From NCBI RefSeq assembly GCF_009653635.1, contig NZ_PPFD01000001.1, positions 311,410 through 375,409 of the forward strand: DNA of 64,000 nucleotides, in the 5' to 3' direction. Positions 35,954 to 45,105 of the stretch are shown piece after piece (the stretch's first letter is position 1; the number at the start of each line of letters is the position of its first letter). This DNA comes from Endozoicomonas sp. OPT23 (GTDB taxonomy: Bacteria > Pseudomonadota > Gammaproteobacteria > Pseudomonadales > Endozoicomonadaceae). Position numbers and translations under genes: made by a program. The notes beneath the pieces were generated by a model. The model had not been told where the DNA came from. It did no database searches and was given only the letters and a program-made list of their open reading frames with translations.

Positions 35954-36556
35954 ATGAAATTTATTCAGCAATTATCACCAAAGCACTGGTTGCTTCCAGT
36001 GAATCTTTGTCTGGCTCTGTTTTTTGTGACCCAGTTCGCCCCTGAAAACTGGCAGGATTTTCTGGCTTTCAGTCGCTCAGGTCTTGCTGGTGGTGACTGG
36101 TGGCGGCTGATTACTCCTCATTTTGTTCATTTGTCATGGCAACATCTGGCAATGAACAGTCTGGTACTGGTAGCTTTCGCCGGGCTATATGGTTCTGAGC
36201 AGAGACTAACACTGTTATTGCTGTTGTTTTTGTCACTGACAGTGTCGGCAGGACTCTGGTTTAACAATCCTGGTATTGAACGATACGTTGGCTTTTCAGG
36301 GGTTCTGACAGGGCTAATGGTTGTTGGTGCTGTTATGACCTTTCAAAAGGACAAGCTGGTGAACTTGGGTGTTCTTCTGATTATTCTCGGGAAGGTGGTT
36401 TTTGAACAGTGGCAAAAGCAGGAAGTTATTACCTCTGCGTTTGCAGGAATTCCAACCGTTGTAGACGCTCACCTGTATGGCGCTGTCGCGGGAATGATAT
36501 ATTGCTGTTTGCTCAAATTTTATGATCATTGGAAATTAAATTGCTCATGTAGTTAG
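35954..36556 (+). CDS. rrtA: Rhombosortase, rhomboid-type protease for GlyGly-CTERM proteins
   Basis: Intramembrane serine protease of the rhomboid superfamily, thought to cut the GlyGly-CTERM helix and help export and surface attachment of the cargo. 200 residues with about six membrane helices. The catalytic Ser is S115 in YVGFSGVLTG, the catalytic His is H173 in VVDAHLYGAVAG, and the rhomboid helix-2 pattern HLAMNSLV holds H64 or H66 and N68 nearby. The short length and DAHLxG motif fit the RrtA family rather than GlpG. It is 130 bases from, and divergent to, a GlyGly-CTERM metalloprotease. Confidence 0.88.
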   Translation: MKFIQQLSPKHWLLPVNLCLALFFVTQFAPENWQDFLAFSRSGLAGGDWWRLITPHFVHLSWQHLAMNSLVLVAFAGLYGSEQRLTLLLLLFLSLTVSAGLWFNNPGIERYVGFSGVLTGLMVVGAVMTFQKDKLVNLGVLLIILGKVVFEQWQKQEVITSAFAGIPTVVDAHLYGAVAGMIYCCLLKFYDHWKLNCSCS

Positions 36557-36703
36557 TTGAAATGCCCTCTGATTGATCGGGGATGCAGCACTGTTTCAGA
36601 GTGTTCTGGAATGCTCCGGGGAGTCAGTGATCTGGAATCAATGTACAATATCAAAGAACAGAGTGACTCTGATTGAGAACACAATCTGGCGTGAGAGGGC
36701 TCA

Positions 36704-38233
36704 ATGACTGGCCGTCATAACAATCTTCCTGAGAATTTGTACACCGCCGAGCAGGTTCGGCAACTGGACAAATTTGCCACTAATCAGTGTGGTATTGATG
36801 GTTTTGAGCTGATGACTCGTGCTGCTCAAGCTGCCTTTAATGAGTTGCAGGTTGAATGGCCAGATGCCCAGAGTATCGATGTGCTCTGCGGTGGTGGTAA
36901 TAACGGTGGTGATGGCTATCTGGTAGCCATGCTGGCTGCAAAAAAAGGTTTTAAGGTTCAGGTTTGCTGGTTATCCAGTCCTGACAAATTGTCAGGTGAT
37001 GCTTTAAAAGCTTATGAAGCCTGTAAATTCGAAAACGTTGATATTCAGCCCTTTGCAGAAGCAACGACTCTGACAGCGGATGTGCTAGTGGATGCGATGC
37101 TGGGAACCGGTCTTGGCCGTGATGTTTCTGGCAAATATCTGCAGGCTGTTAATCTGATCAATCAATCAGGCAGGCCTGTCCTGGCTGTAGATATTCCATC
37201 GGGTTTGAATGCAGATACTGGCAGTGTCATGGGAATTGCTGTTTCAGCAGATCTGACAGTGACCTTTATAGGCATGAAACAGGGGCTTTTAACAGGCAAT
37301 GGCACTGAACTCGCGGGTAGAGTGGCATTCAGTGATTTGAATGTACATGAACAGGCTTATCAACAGCTTCAACCCAGCAGCATCAGGCTGTCTGAACAGA
37401 ATTTAAGCCCATTGATAAAGCCTAGAACGAGAAATTCTCATAAAGGTGATCATGGACATTTACTGCTCACTGGTGGCAACCATGGTATGCCGGGAGCCGT
37501 GATTATGGCTGCTGAAGCAGCTATAAGCTGTGGTGCAGGCAAAGTAACCGTTGCAACACGACAGGAAAATCTTCCGGCTCTGGCCGTCAGAAGACCGGAA
37601 GTGATGGCTTCAAGTGTTGTTGATGGTCAGGCATTGAAGACTTTGCTCAAGAATAAAACGGCTATCGTCATTGGCCCTGGACTGGGAAGAGATGACTGGG
37701 CAAAAAAACTGTTGAGGGAAGCACTGAAAGCCGAGTGTCCTCTGGTGGTTGATGCTGATGCTTTAAACCTGATTGCGGATGATCCGCAATTGCTTCAGGG
37801 TAGAAAGTCCCCGATGATTCTGACGCCCCATGCTGGTGAAGCGGGGCGATTATTGCAGGTAAGCTCACGTAAGATTAGTGAAAACAGGGTTGCGTCAGTA
37901 AAAGAACTTTGTCGTACTTACGGTAGCTATTGTGAAACCATTGCTCTGCTTAAGGGCGCTGGCACCCTGATTTATGACGGCGCTGAACTGAATCTCTGTT
38001 CAGCGGGTAATCCGGGGATGGCCGTTGCAGGTATGGGCGACGTGCTCAGTGGTGTGATTGGCGCACTGTTGGCGCAATCAATAGCAGCCTTTGATGCTGC
38101 CCGGCTGGGTGCATGGCTTCATGCCAGTGCTGCAGATAAGATAGCAGCACAGCAGGGTGAAATAGGTCTGCTGGCGACAGAATTAATTCCAGTGATACGT
38201 CAGCAGTTGAACCAGCTGGCGAACAGAAACTAA
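36704..38233 (+). CDS. nnr: Bifunctional NAD(P)H-hydrate epimerase/ADP-dependent dehydratase
   Basis: Repairs hydrated NADH and NADPH. 509 residues. The N-terminal epimerase (YjeF_N) domain has LCGGGNNGGDGYLVAML and VDIPSGLNADTG; the C-terminal kinase-like dehydratase has HKGDHGHLLLTGG, VVDADALNLI, TPHAGEAGRLL and the ADP-site motif GNPGMAVAGMGDVLSG. GAGAGGG precedes the ATG. First gene of the conserved nnr-tsaE-amidase-mutL-miaA cluster; tsaE follows seven bases later. Confidence 0.96.
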   Translation: MTGRHNNLPENLYTAEQVRQLDKFATNQCGIDGFELMTRAAQAAFNELQVEWPDAQSIDVLCGGGNNGGDGYLVAMLAAKKGFKVQVCWLSSPDKLSGDALKAYEACKFENVDIQPFAEATTLTADVLVDAMLGTGLGRDVSGKYLQAVNLINQSGRPVLAVDIPSGLNADTGSVMGIAVSADLTVTFIGMKQGLLTGNGTELAGRVAFSDLNVHEQAYQQLQPSSIRLSEQNLSPLIKPRTRNSHKGDHGHLLLTGGNHGMPGAVIMAAEAAISCGAGKVTVATRQENLPALAVRRPEVMASSVVDGQALKTLLKNKTAIVIGPGLGRDDWAKKLLREALKAECPLVVDADALNLIADDPQLLQGRKSPMILTPHAGEAGRLLQVSSRKISENRVASVKELCRTYGSYCETIALLKGAGTLIYDGAELNLCSAGNPGMAVAGMGDVLSGVIGALLAQSIAAFDAARLGAWLHASAADKIAAQQGEIGLLATELIPVIRQQLNQLANRN

Positions 38234-38240
38234 AGAATAG

Positions 38241-38732
38241 ATGACAGTGGATTACACGGATTCCAGCATAGAACTGCTGATTGATAACGAAGATGAAATG
38301 GTGGCTTTCGGCCAGCAGCTGGCTGAAGTAACCGCAGGCCATGCGGTTGTTTATCTGGAAGGTAATCTCGGCGCGGGTAAAACAACCCTGAGTCGTGGCA
38401 TTCTGCAGCATATGGGGCATAAAGGTGCCGTTAAAAGCCCAACCTATACGCTGGTAGAGCCTTACACGGTTGAAGGTCGTCAGGTTTATCACTTTGACTT
38501 ATACCGTTTGGCAGATCCGGAAGAACTGGAGTTCATCGGTGGTCGTGACTATTTTGAGGAAGAGAGTCTCTGCCTGATCGAGTGGCCCTGCAAAGGAGAG
38601 GGCGCGCTGCCTGCAGCTGATCTGTGGGTAGTTCTGGATTACAACCTGCCAGGCAGAAAGGCAAGCGTGAAAGCCGGAACAGAAAAAGGACAGGAAATGC
38701 TGAAAAAACTGCAGGGATTGCAGGAGTCCTGA
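38241..38732 (+). CDS. tsaE: tRNA threonylcarbamoyladenosine biosynthesis ATPase
   Basis: ATPase partner of TsaD and TsaB in making t6A37 of ANN-decoding tRNAs. 163 residues (E. coli 153). Walker A EGNLGAGKTTLSRGIL, the switch stretch VKSPTYTLVEPY, HFDLYRLADPEELEFIGGRD, and LIEWPCKGEGALPAADL. Its TGA overlaps the ATG of the next gene by one base (TGATG), a sign of coupled translation. Confidence 0.95.
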   Translation: MTVDYTDSSIELLIDNEDEMVAFGQQLAEVTAGHAVVYLEGNLGAGKTTLSRGILQHMGHKGAVKSPTYTLVEPYTVEGRQVYHFDLYRLADPEELEFIGGRDYFEEESLCLIEWPCKGEGALPAADLWVVLDYNLPGRKASVKAGTEKGQEMLKKLQGLQES

Positions 38733-40123
38733 TGTATCGACCGACGATTTTAACAGCTGGACCAAACGCTAAAAATACAAACCGTGGAATTGTCAGAAGT
38801 CTGTTTTTTCTACTGATTTCAGGGCTGATATTAAGCCCTGTGCAAGCTTTTGCAGAAAAGATTAATGACATTCGTCTCTGGCGTTCACCGGACAAAACTC
38901 GTCTGGTGTTTGATATCACCGGTGATGTACGACACTCCCAATTTTTTCTGGATAAGCCGGACCGACTGGTTCTGGATATCCATGACACTACCAAATCTTC
39001 TCTGGTGATCAGTCCAAGTCTTACCAATACCCCGATCAAGAAAGTCCGCTATGGTGTTAGAAACAAAAAGGATCTACGAATTGTTTTGGATCTTAAAGAA
39101 AAGCTGACCAGTAAAAGCTTTCTACTAAAGCCAAATGCTACTTATGGATACCGGCTTGTTGTTGATCTGTTTGATGAGGAAGAAGAGAAACAGCAAGCAG
39201 TAATCAGACCGATTGCTCCACCATCAGCGAACAGGGATATAGTAGTGGCCATTGATGCTGGTCACGGTGGTGAAGACCCTGGTGCTAAAGCTTATGGTGG
39301 TGGCCATGAAAAAGCCGTAACACTGAAAATTGCCAAAGAGCTGGCAGCACTTCTTAGAAAAGAAAAAGGTTTTAAGCCTGTACTGGTACGAACAGGGGAT
39401 TATTATATTCCTCTGCGTCAGCGAACGAAGATTGCCCGTAAGGCGGAAGCCGATCTTTTTGTCTCTGTTCATGCCGACGCTTTCAGGGATTTCAGAGCGA
39501 ATGGCGCTTCAGTCTTTGCGTTGTCCCGTGGCGGTGCCACTTCAGAAACGGCACGCTGGCTGGCCCAGAAAGAAAACTCGTCGGATCAGATTGGTGGTGA
39601 AGGCGGTATTTCCCTGAGTGACAAGGACGACATCCTTGCCGGTGTTTTACTCGACCTTTCCATGACCTCTACGCTCTCTTCCAGTCTGGAAGTGGGTGAT
39701 ATGGTACTGAAAAATATTGGTGGCATTAATCGACTGCATAAAAAGAACGTTGAGCAGGCAGGTTTTGCGGTGTTGAAATCACCAGATATTCCTTCGATTC
39801 TGGTGGAAACAGGTTTTATCTCTAACCCGAAAGAAAGCCGAAAGCTGAAGAGTCGTAATCATCAGAGATCTATGGCTCGCCAGATTTTTAAAGGTGTGAA
39901 GAGTTACTTTGTTAAGAAACCGCCGCCTGACAGTCTGATTGCCAAACTGAAAAAACAGGGTAAGGTTAACACCCGACCTGATCGTTATGTGATCAGAGCC
40001 GGAGATACGCTTTCAGAAATTGCCAGCAAGTTTGAGATCAGCCTGACTTCGTTGAAGCGAGTGAACCGGATTGGTCGCGCTGACCGAATCAGAACCGGAC
40101 AGGTGCTGGTGATACCTAATTGA
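38732..40123 (+). CDS. amiB: N-acetylmuramoyl-L-alanine amidase with AMIN and LysM domains
   Basis: Periplasmic amidase that splits septal peptidoglycan during division. I chose ATG 38732, which overlaps the tsaE stop and has AGGAG six bases before; this gives 463 residues. Domains in order: signal peptide (SLFFLLISGLILSPVQAFA), AMIN domain (about 36-135, septal localisation), zinc amidase_3 domain with AIDAGHGGEDPGAKAYGG, SVHADAFRDFRANGASVF and ILVETGFISNPKESRKL, and a C-terminal LysM repeat (YVIRAGDTLSEIASKFEIS). This AmiB-type layout and position before mutL are conserved in Pseudomonas and E. coli. Confidence 0.95.
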   Translation: MYRPTILTAGPNAKNTNRGIVRSLFFLLISGLILSPVQAFAEKINDIRLWRSPDKTRLVFDITGDVRHSQFFLDKPDRLVLDIHDTTKSSLVISPSLTNTPIKKVRYGVRNKKDLRIVLDLKEKLTSKSFLLKPNATYGYRLVVDLFDEEEEKQQAVIRPIAPPSANRDIVVAIDAGHGGEDPGAKAYGGGHEKAVTLKIAKELAALLRKEKGFKPVLVRTGDYYIPLRQRTKIARKAEADLFVSVHADAFRDFRANGASVFALSRGGATSETARWLAQKENSSDQIGGEGGISLSDKDDILAGVLLDLSMTSTLSSSLEVGDMVLKNIGGINRLHKKNVEQAGFAVLKSPDIPSILVETGFISNPKESRKLKSRNHQRSMARQIFKGVKSYFVKKPPPDSLIAKLKKQGKVNTRPDRYVIRAGDTLSEIASKFEISLTSLKRVNRIGRADRIRTGQVLVIPN

Positions 40124-40141
40124 TTCCATATTGAGGTGGTT

Positions 40142-40498
40142 ATGGAACCTGATCAGTCTATAAATGCTGATTACGTTGAGAAAATTTCCGGTACAGCCAG
40201 AATGCTGACCGGAAGTATCGGTCTGATACTGAGTGTCTTTTTGATTAGATACCTTGGACTGCTGGATGCCACTCTGTTGAATGGTGTGGCTTTATTCGTC
40301 GTTGTAATTTTCTGGTTGGGTGTACTGCGGCTGGCCTGGCTGACATCTGGTAAACCAACCGTTGCGATAACTTTCCTGCTTATTATTCTGGCACCATTTC
40401 TACTGATTCCCATGATTGTCTGCTGGGGCAGGGCGAAAAAACTGTTAGCAGATCATGGCTACAGGCTCACGATCATGGGGGCTGAAGGCCCTCTTTGA
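40142..40498 (+). CDS. Small hypothetical membrane protein
   Basis: 118 residues from ATG 40142, which has GAGG five bases before it; a GTG at 40136 would add two residues. Three membrane segments are visible: ARMLTGSIGLILSVFLIRYL, NGVALFVVVIFWLGVLRLAW and ITFLLIILAPFLLIPMIVC. There is no known domain. It follows the amidase by 18 bases and probably shares its transcript. Not found at this place in Pseudomonas or E. coli, so it may be a lineage-specific addition to the cluster. Confidence 0.55.
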   Translation: MEPDQSINADYVEKISGTARMLTGSIGLILSVFLIRYLGLLDATLLNGVALFVVVIFWLGVLRLAWLTSGKPTVAITFLLIILAPFLLIPMIVCWGRAKKLLADHGYRLTIMGAEGPL

Positions 40499-40546
40499 TC
40501 AGGGTTTCCTGACTCAGATCCTCCTTTTGACACTTTTGACAGCCAT

Positions 40547-40564
40547 ACTGACAAGGTTGTCAGT
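40547..40564. repeat. Inverted repeat between two inserted genes
   Basis: ACTGACA-aggt-TGTCAGT, seven-base perfect arms with a 4-nt loop, 63 bases before the next start. It may be an operator or a small terminator; TTTTGACA repeats stand just before it. Confidence 0.4.
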
Positions 40565-40626
40565 CATTTCCGGGAACTTCCTCTCTATAGTTGCTCTAGA
40601 ACAAGGAGTAATGAGAGGGAGTTGCC

Positions 40627-41616
40627 ATGATTTCAGGACCTAATCAACACGGAGTAGCACATACTGGTTTACCAGTAGATGGTGCCGTGCCTACAGGTTC
40701 TGGCAATGAAACTCCGGCTTTAACTGTAGAGCAGCAGATCCCCAGAAAGGCTTCATCTCATGAGCAGAAAAAGCAACTTTCTGTAAGGCTTGTTGCTGAA
40801 TTTGATCCACTTTACTCTGCTGAGAGTAATGAAGTTCTTGATTCGGTTGCTCTCCATTCTGCTGAACCGGAAACGCGGTCTTTCCAGCCAGAAACCTTAC
40901 CTTCTCACAGTGACATTAAGTCTGCTGGTAAAAATAAACAAACGATCCGCGAAAGATTAAGCCGCTTATGCTTTGCTCTTCTGGCCCGCACGAAAGGCAG
41001 GAAGCCGCAGGCGCAACCCGGAACGCAGCCTCTTATCACTATCCAGGCTGACGATCAGCCAGGCATTGAGAGCAAAAATTTTAGTTGGGGAGCGCAGGCT
41101 GAATTCTGCCAGCCATTGGCTCCGGAAAAGATCTGGAAAGATGCAGGGATTACTGAAGAGGATTTACTGGCACTGGAAGAGCTCAAGAAGGTTGCTGCAG
41201 AAGGTGGCGATGAAATTGATAATTCTGTTGCAGAAAGAATCTGGAGGCTGCTGTCTCGTATGGCGAAACCTCTCAAGCCTACGGGGCAAAAACTTGAGAA
41301 TATTGCTGGCAAGGTTGTTTCCAATGAACGATTGACGAAACTTGAAGGTTTTATCAAAAAACAGCTTAAGAATAAGGTTAAGTATGAGGTTACCCAGAAC
41401 CTGGGCAGAAGAGCTATCCAGATATTACTGCTTACCGGTGCCAGTTCTGTTCTGGGGCCTGCTGCGACAGCTTTACCAATACTGTTGAAGCTATGGCGTG
41501 TATCTGATGTATGGAGGGAAGGGCGGGCTCTTTATTGCGACAGGAATCCTATCCCTGCATTGAAGGATGCTTCTGTGAATCTGCTGCCTTGGCTTGTGAT
41601 GAAGATGGTCCTTTAA
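40627..41616 (+). CDS. Hypothetical protein, 329 residues, disordered N-terminus
   Basis: Not recognised. A strong ribosome site (GGGAG, five bases before the ATG) supports it. The first 110 residues are rich in Ser, Thr, Pro, Glu and Gln and probably unfolded. A basic patch follows (ERLSRLCFALLARTKGRKPQ), then a helical part (ITEEDLLALEELKKVAAEGG), and near the end a hydrophobic stretch (AIQILLLTGASSVLGPAATALPILLKLW) that could insert in a membrane. There is no signal peptide. It interrupts the amidase-mutL pair. The layout resembles secreted host-directed effectors, but this is only a resemblance. Confidence 0.5.
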   Translation: MISGPNQHGVAHTGLPVDGAVPTGSGNETPALTVEQQIPRKASSHEQKKQLSVRLVAEFDPLYSAESNEVLDSVALHSAEPETRSFQPETLPSHSDIKSAGKNKQTIRERLSRLCFALLARTKGRKPQAQPGTQPLITIQADDQPGIESKNFSWGAQAEFCQPLAPEKIWKDAGITEEDLLALEELKKVAAEGGDEIDNSVAERIWRLLSRMAKPLKPTGQKLENIAGKVVSNERLTKLEGFIKKQLKNKVKYEVTQNLGRRAIQILLLTGASSVLGPAATALPILLKLWRVSDVWREGRALYCDRNPIPALKDASVNLLPWLVMKMVL

Positions 41617-41710
41617 TCAGCTCAGACTTAAGGTTCTCTGGCGTAGCAATCCATAAAAACCACTGTTAACCTTTGGGGTTCAGTTTCTGTCCGGATCCTT
41701 GTTCCCATTT

Positions 41711-43657
41711 ATGAAATCCATTCGTCTTCTTGATAACCGTCTTGCCAACCAGATTGCCGCTGGTGAAGTGGTCGAGCGCCCGGCTTCTGTCGTGAAAGAA
41801 CTGTTGGAAAACAGTCTTGATGCGGGTGCCAAACGGGTCAATGTCGAGGTGGAAAGTGGTGGCGTAAAGCTGATTAGAATTCGTGATGATGGACATGGTA
41901 TTCAAAAGAATGACCTGGCTCTGGCGCTGTCACGGCATGCCACCAGTAAAATATCCGAACTTGAAGACCTTGAAGGCGTGGCAACCCTTGGTTTCCGCGG
42001 TGAAGCCCTGGCATCGGTCAGTTCTGTTTCCCGACTGACGCTGACCTCCAATACAGAAGGACAGGAATCCGGCTGGCAGGTGCGTACTGAAGGCCGGGAT
42101 ATGGAAGCGATCGTCAATCCGGCACCTCACCCTGTTGGCACAACCATTGAAGTTAAAGACCTGTTCTTTAATACGCCCGCCCGCCGAAAGTTTCTCCGTA
42201 CAGAAAAGACCGAGTTCTCCCATCTGGAAGAAGTGGTGAAACGACTGGCACTGTCACGTTTTGATGTGGGTTTTGGCTTGCGTCACAACCAGCGCAGTAT
42301 TCACCAGTTGCGTCCCTGTACGACTCAGGCCGAGAAAGACCGACGAGTTGCTTCTCTCTGCGGTCCGAAGTTTATTGAAAACGCTGTCATTATTGATGTT
42401 GACGTTTCAGGTTTAAAACTTTGGGGCTGGGTAGGGCTGCCAACGTTTTCTCGCTCCAGTGCCGATCTTCAGTACTTTTTTGTCAATGGCCGTGTGATTC
42501 GTGACAAGCTGGTGGCCCATGCGGTTCGTCAGGCTTATCGTGATGTTCTGTACAACGGCAGGCATCCAACGTTTGTTTTGTATCTGGATCTGGATCCCGC
42601 GATGGTGGACGTCAATGTTCACCCAACCAAGCACGAAGTCCGTTTCCGTGATGGCCGTACGGTTCATAACTTTCTGTTCAGTACTCTGCATCGAGCTTTG
42701 GCTAAGGTGTCCCCTGAAGATGCATTACCACCAGGCGGAAGTCTGAACCAATCTCAGGAAGTAGCTACAGGTGTTGCAGGTGGCGAGTTTAAAAATCAGG
42801 AATCCATGAGCCTGGTGAATGAACCTGCGGCCACATACGGCGGTGACAACATTGCATCAGCAGCGAGCGCTTCTTCTACAGGATTTACTCAGTCTGGCCG
42901 TCAGTTGCCGGACACTCCAGCCCCCGGGCAGGTTCAGCGTCAGGTGCAGGCTTACAGTGAATTATACGCTTCTGCCGCACCCAGACATGAAATGTCTGAA
43001 ACACCTGTTGCCATGGCCGTTAATGATTCGGTTCCACCTGCCAGAGTTAATCTTCCAGAACAGAGTTCCGAAGTGCCGCCTTTGGGGTTTGCCATTGCTC
43101 AGCTGAAAGGCATTTATATTCTTTCTGAAAATGAGCAGGGTATGGTGCTGGTGGACATGCACGCAGCCCATGAACGTATTACTTATGAGCGCATGAAAAT
43201 TTCATGGCATGCGGAAGGTATCAAAGCCCAGCCTTTGCTGGTGCCTAAATCCATTGCTGTGAGTGATAGAGAAGCGACCTGCGCAGAAGAGAATCTTGAG
43301 TATTTTCAAAAGCTGGGTCTGGCTCTTGAACGTATGGGGCCGGAAACCCTGTTAGTCCGTCAGGTGCCAGTCATGTTGCACAATGCCGATGTTGAACAAC
43401 TGGTTCGTGATGTTCTGTCTGATCTTATCAAGTACGGCAGCAGTGACAGGGTCGAAAGCCAGATCAATGAAATTCTGGCAACCATGGCCTGTCATGGTTC
43501 TGTCAGAGCTAACCGTCGCTTATCCATTGAAGAGATGAACGGGCTGCTGCGAGATATGGAAGCGACTGAGCGAAGTGGTCAGTGTAACCATGGGCGCCCA
43601 ACATGGACGCTGTTGACTATGGAGCAGTTAGATAAGCTGTTCTTACGAGGACGGTGA
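41711..43657 (+). CDS. mutL: DNA mismatch repair protein MutL
   Basis: Links MutS mismatch recognition to strand incision. 648 residues from ATG 41711 ([20 protein letters not shown]); a TTG at 41699 is the longer alternative. The GHKL ATPase half has [64 protein letters not shown] and [12 protein letters not shown]. The C-terminal half has [14 protein letters not shown], which resembles the DQHA(x)2E(x)4E endonuclease motif of MutL proteins from Dam-less bacteria, and ends with CNHGRPTW. In Pseudomonas and E. coli miaA follows directly; here it comes only after 19.8 kb. Confidence 0.97.
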   Translation: MKSIRLLDNRLANQIAAGEVVERPASVVKELLENSLDAGAKRVNVEVESGGVKLIRIRDDGHGIQKNDLALALSRHATSKISELEDLEGVATLGFRGEALASVSSVSRLTLTSNTEGQESGWQVRTEGRDMEAIVNPAPHPVGTTIEVKDLFFNTPARRKFLRTEKTEFSHLEEVVKRLALSRFDVGFGLRHNQRSIHQLRPCTTQAEKDRRVASLCGPKFIENAVIIDVDVSGLKLWGWVGLPTFSRSSADLQYFFVNGRVIRDKLVAHAVRQAYRDVLYNGRHPTFVLYLDLDPAMVDVNVHPTKHEVRFRDGRTVHNFLFSTLHRALAKVSPEDALPPGGSLNQSQEVATGVAGGEFKNQESMSLVNEPAATYGGDNIASAASASSTGFTQSGRQLPDTPAPGQVQRQVQAYSELYASAAPRHEMSETPVAMAVNDSVPPARVNLPEQSSEVPPLGFAIAQLKGIYILSENEQGMVLVDMHAAHERITYERMKISWHAEGIKAQPLLVPKSIAVSDREATCAEENLEYFQKLGLALERMGPETLLVRQVPVMLHNADVEQLVRDVLSDLIKYGSSDRVESQINEILATMACHGSVRANRRLSIEEMNGLLRDMEATERSGQCNHGRPTWTLLTMEQLDKLFLRGR

Positions 43658-43660
43658 GGT

Positions 43661-43677
43661 GAGGGGCGTAACCCCTC
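43661..43677. terminator. GC-rich hairpin between mutL and gadB
   Basis: GAGGGG-cgtaa-CCCCTC, directly after the mutL stop and 19 bases before the stop of the opposing gadB. A stem between convergent genes; no T-run on either side. Confidence 0.5.
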
Positions 43678-43695
43678 TATAAAATAAGTCGTATT

Positions 43696-45054
43696 TTAGT
43701 GAGAGAACATACTCTGGTTCTCTTTCTTGCCAGCGCAATACTCGATAGCTCTTTTGAAGTCATTGATCAGGGCATCGGCCATATCCATGGAAAACCCTTC
43801 CCGAATCACCATACGCAGCACCGACATGTTTTGAATATTCTCCGGCATGGTGTAAGCGGGAACCTGCCAGCCATAAACTCTCAGAGCATCAGAGATCGCG
43901 TATTCATCAAAGCCAGCTTGTTCAGCATTTATGGAAACTGCGATGACAGGAATAGTTGAGCCGTTATTGATAATGTGGAAGTGTTCAAGTTCACTGATGG
44001 CTTCCGCAATGTGCATGGATATCTGTTGCAGGCTCAACATAATACGACGATAGCCTTCAAAGCCGAGGCGGATAAAGTTGTAATACTGAGCAATAACCTG
44101 ATTGCCTGGGCGGGAAAAGTTGAGAGTGAACGTTGGCATATCTCCACCAAGGTAGTTCACATGAAAGATCAGATCTTCAGGTAGTTCATCTGCATCTCGC
44201 CAGATAATCCACCCAACACCCGGGTAGACCAGTCCGTATTTGTGCCCTGATACGTTAATGGATTTCACCTGAGGTAACCTGAAATCCCACTTCATTTTCT
44301 GATGTATGAACGGTGCTACAAACCCACCACTGGCAGCGTCTACATGCAGTGGAATGTCGTAACCATTGTCTTTGTTGTACGCCACCAGGGCATCGTGAAT
44401 GGCTTCAACAGGTTCAAACTCTCCGGTGTAGGTTGTACCCAGAATGGCGACAACCCCAATAGTATTTTCATCGACGGTGTTAATAACTGATTCAGTATCG
44501 ATAACAAAACGGCCCTCTTCCATTGGGATATAACGAGGCTCTACTTCCCAGTAACGACAGAACTTCTCCCAGACCACCTGAACATTGCTGCCCATGACAA
44601 GGTTAGGTTTATCCACAGGTTTACCTTTTGTCTTCATGCGGTCACGCCAGTTCCACTTCAGCGCCATTCCCGCCAGCATGACCGCTTCACTGGAACCGAT
44701 TGCAGACGTACCAACACCTGACTCGGGCGCATGAAACAGGTTGGACACCATATTGATGCAGCGCTCTTCAATTCTGGCTGTCTGGGGGTATTCGTCCTTG
44801 TCGATCATGTTTTTGTCGAAGGTTTCCGACATAAGGGCTTCGGCTTCCGGTTCCATCCAGGTGGTGACGAAGGTTGCGAGATTCAGTCTGGAGTTGCCAT
44901 CCAGCATCAGTTCGTCGTGTATTAGCCTGTAAGCGGTTTGAGCGGACATGGAAGATGCGGGCAGAGAAAATTTGGGCACGGGGGTGTTCATTTCACGGCC
45001 AGCATAGCTTGGGGTACAGACGCTATCAGCTTCGTTTTTAACACGAGAAACCAT
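43696..45054 (-). CDS. gadB: Glutamate decarboxylase
   Basis: PLP enzyme that turns glutamate into GABA and uses up a proton, the basis of the glutamate acid-resistance system. 452 residues (E. coli GadB 466). The N-terminus is different from E. coli until AYRLIHDELMLDGNSRLNLA. The cofactor lysine is K272 in NVSGHKYGLVYPG; GTSAIGSSEAVMLAG and HVDAASGGFVAPFIHQ are the expected cofactor loops. The last residue is His (QSMFSH); in E. coli a His next to the last residue blocks the active site at neutral pH. The antiporter gene lies 51 bases upstream on the same strand. Confidence 0.95.
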   Translation of the reverse strand: MVSRVKNEADSVCTPSYAGREMNTPVPKFSLPASSMSAQTAYRLIHDELMLDGNSRLNLATFVTTWMEPEAEALMSETFDKNMIDKDEYPQTARIEERCINMVSNLFHAPESGVGTSAIGSSEAVMLAGMALKWNWRDRMKTKGKPVDKPNLVMGSNVQVVWEKFCRYWEVEPRYIPMEEGRFVIDTESVINTVDENTIGVVAILGTTYTGEFEPVEAIHDALVAYNKDNGYDIPLHVDAASGGFVAPFIHQKMKWDFRLPQVKSINVSGHKYGLVYPGVGWIIWRDADELPEDLIFHVNYLGGDMPTFTLNFSRPGNQVIAQYYNFIRLGFEGYRRIMLSLQQISMHIAEAISELEHFHIINNGSTIPVIAVSINAEQAGFDEYAISDALRVYGWQVPAYTMPENIQNMSVLRMVIREGFSMDMADALINDFKRAIEYCAGKKENQSMFSH

Positions 45055-45105
45055 CAGCCACTCTCCACGATCAATGAGTGAGTATGAAAATAACGATGAA
45101 TCAGG

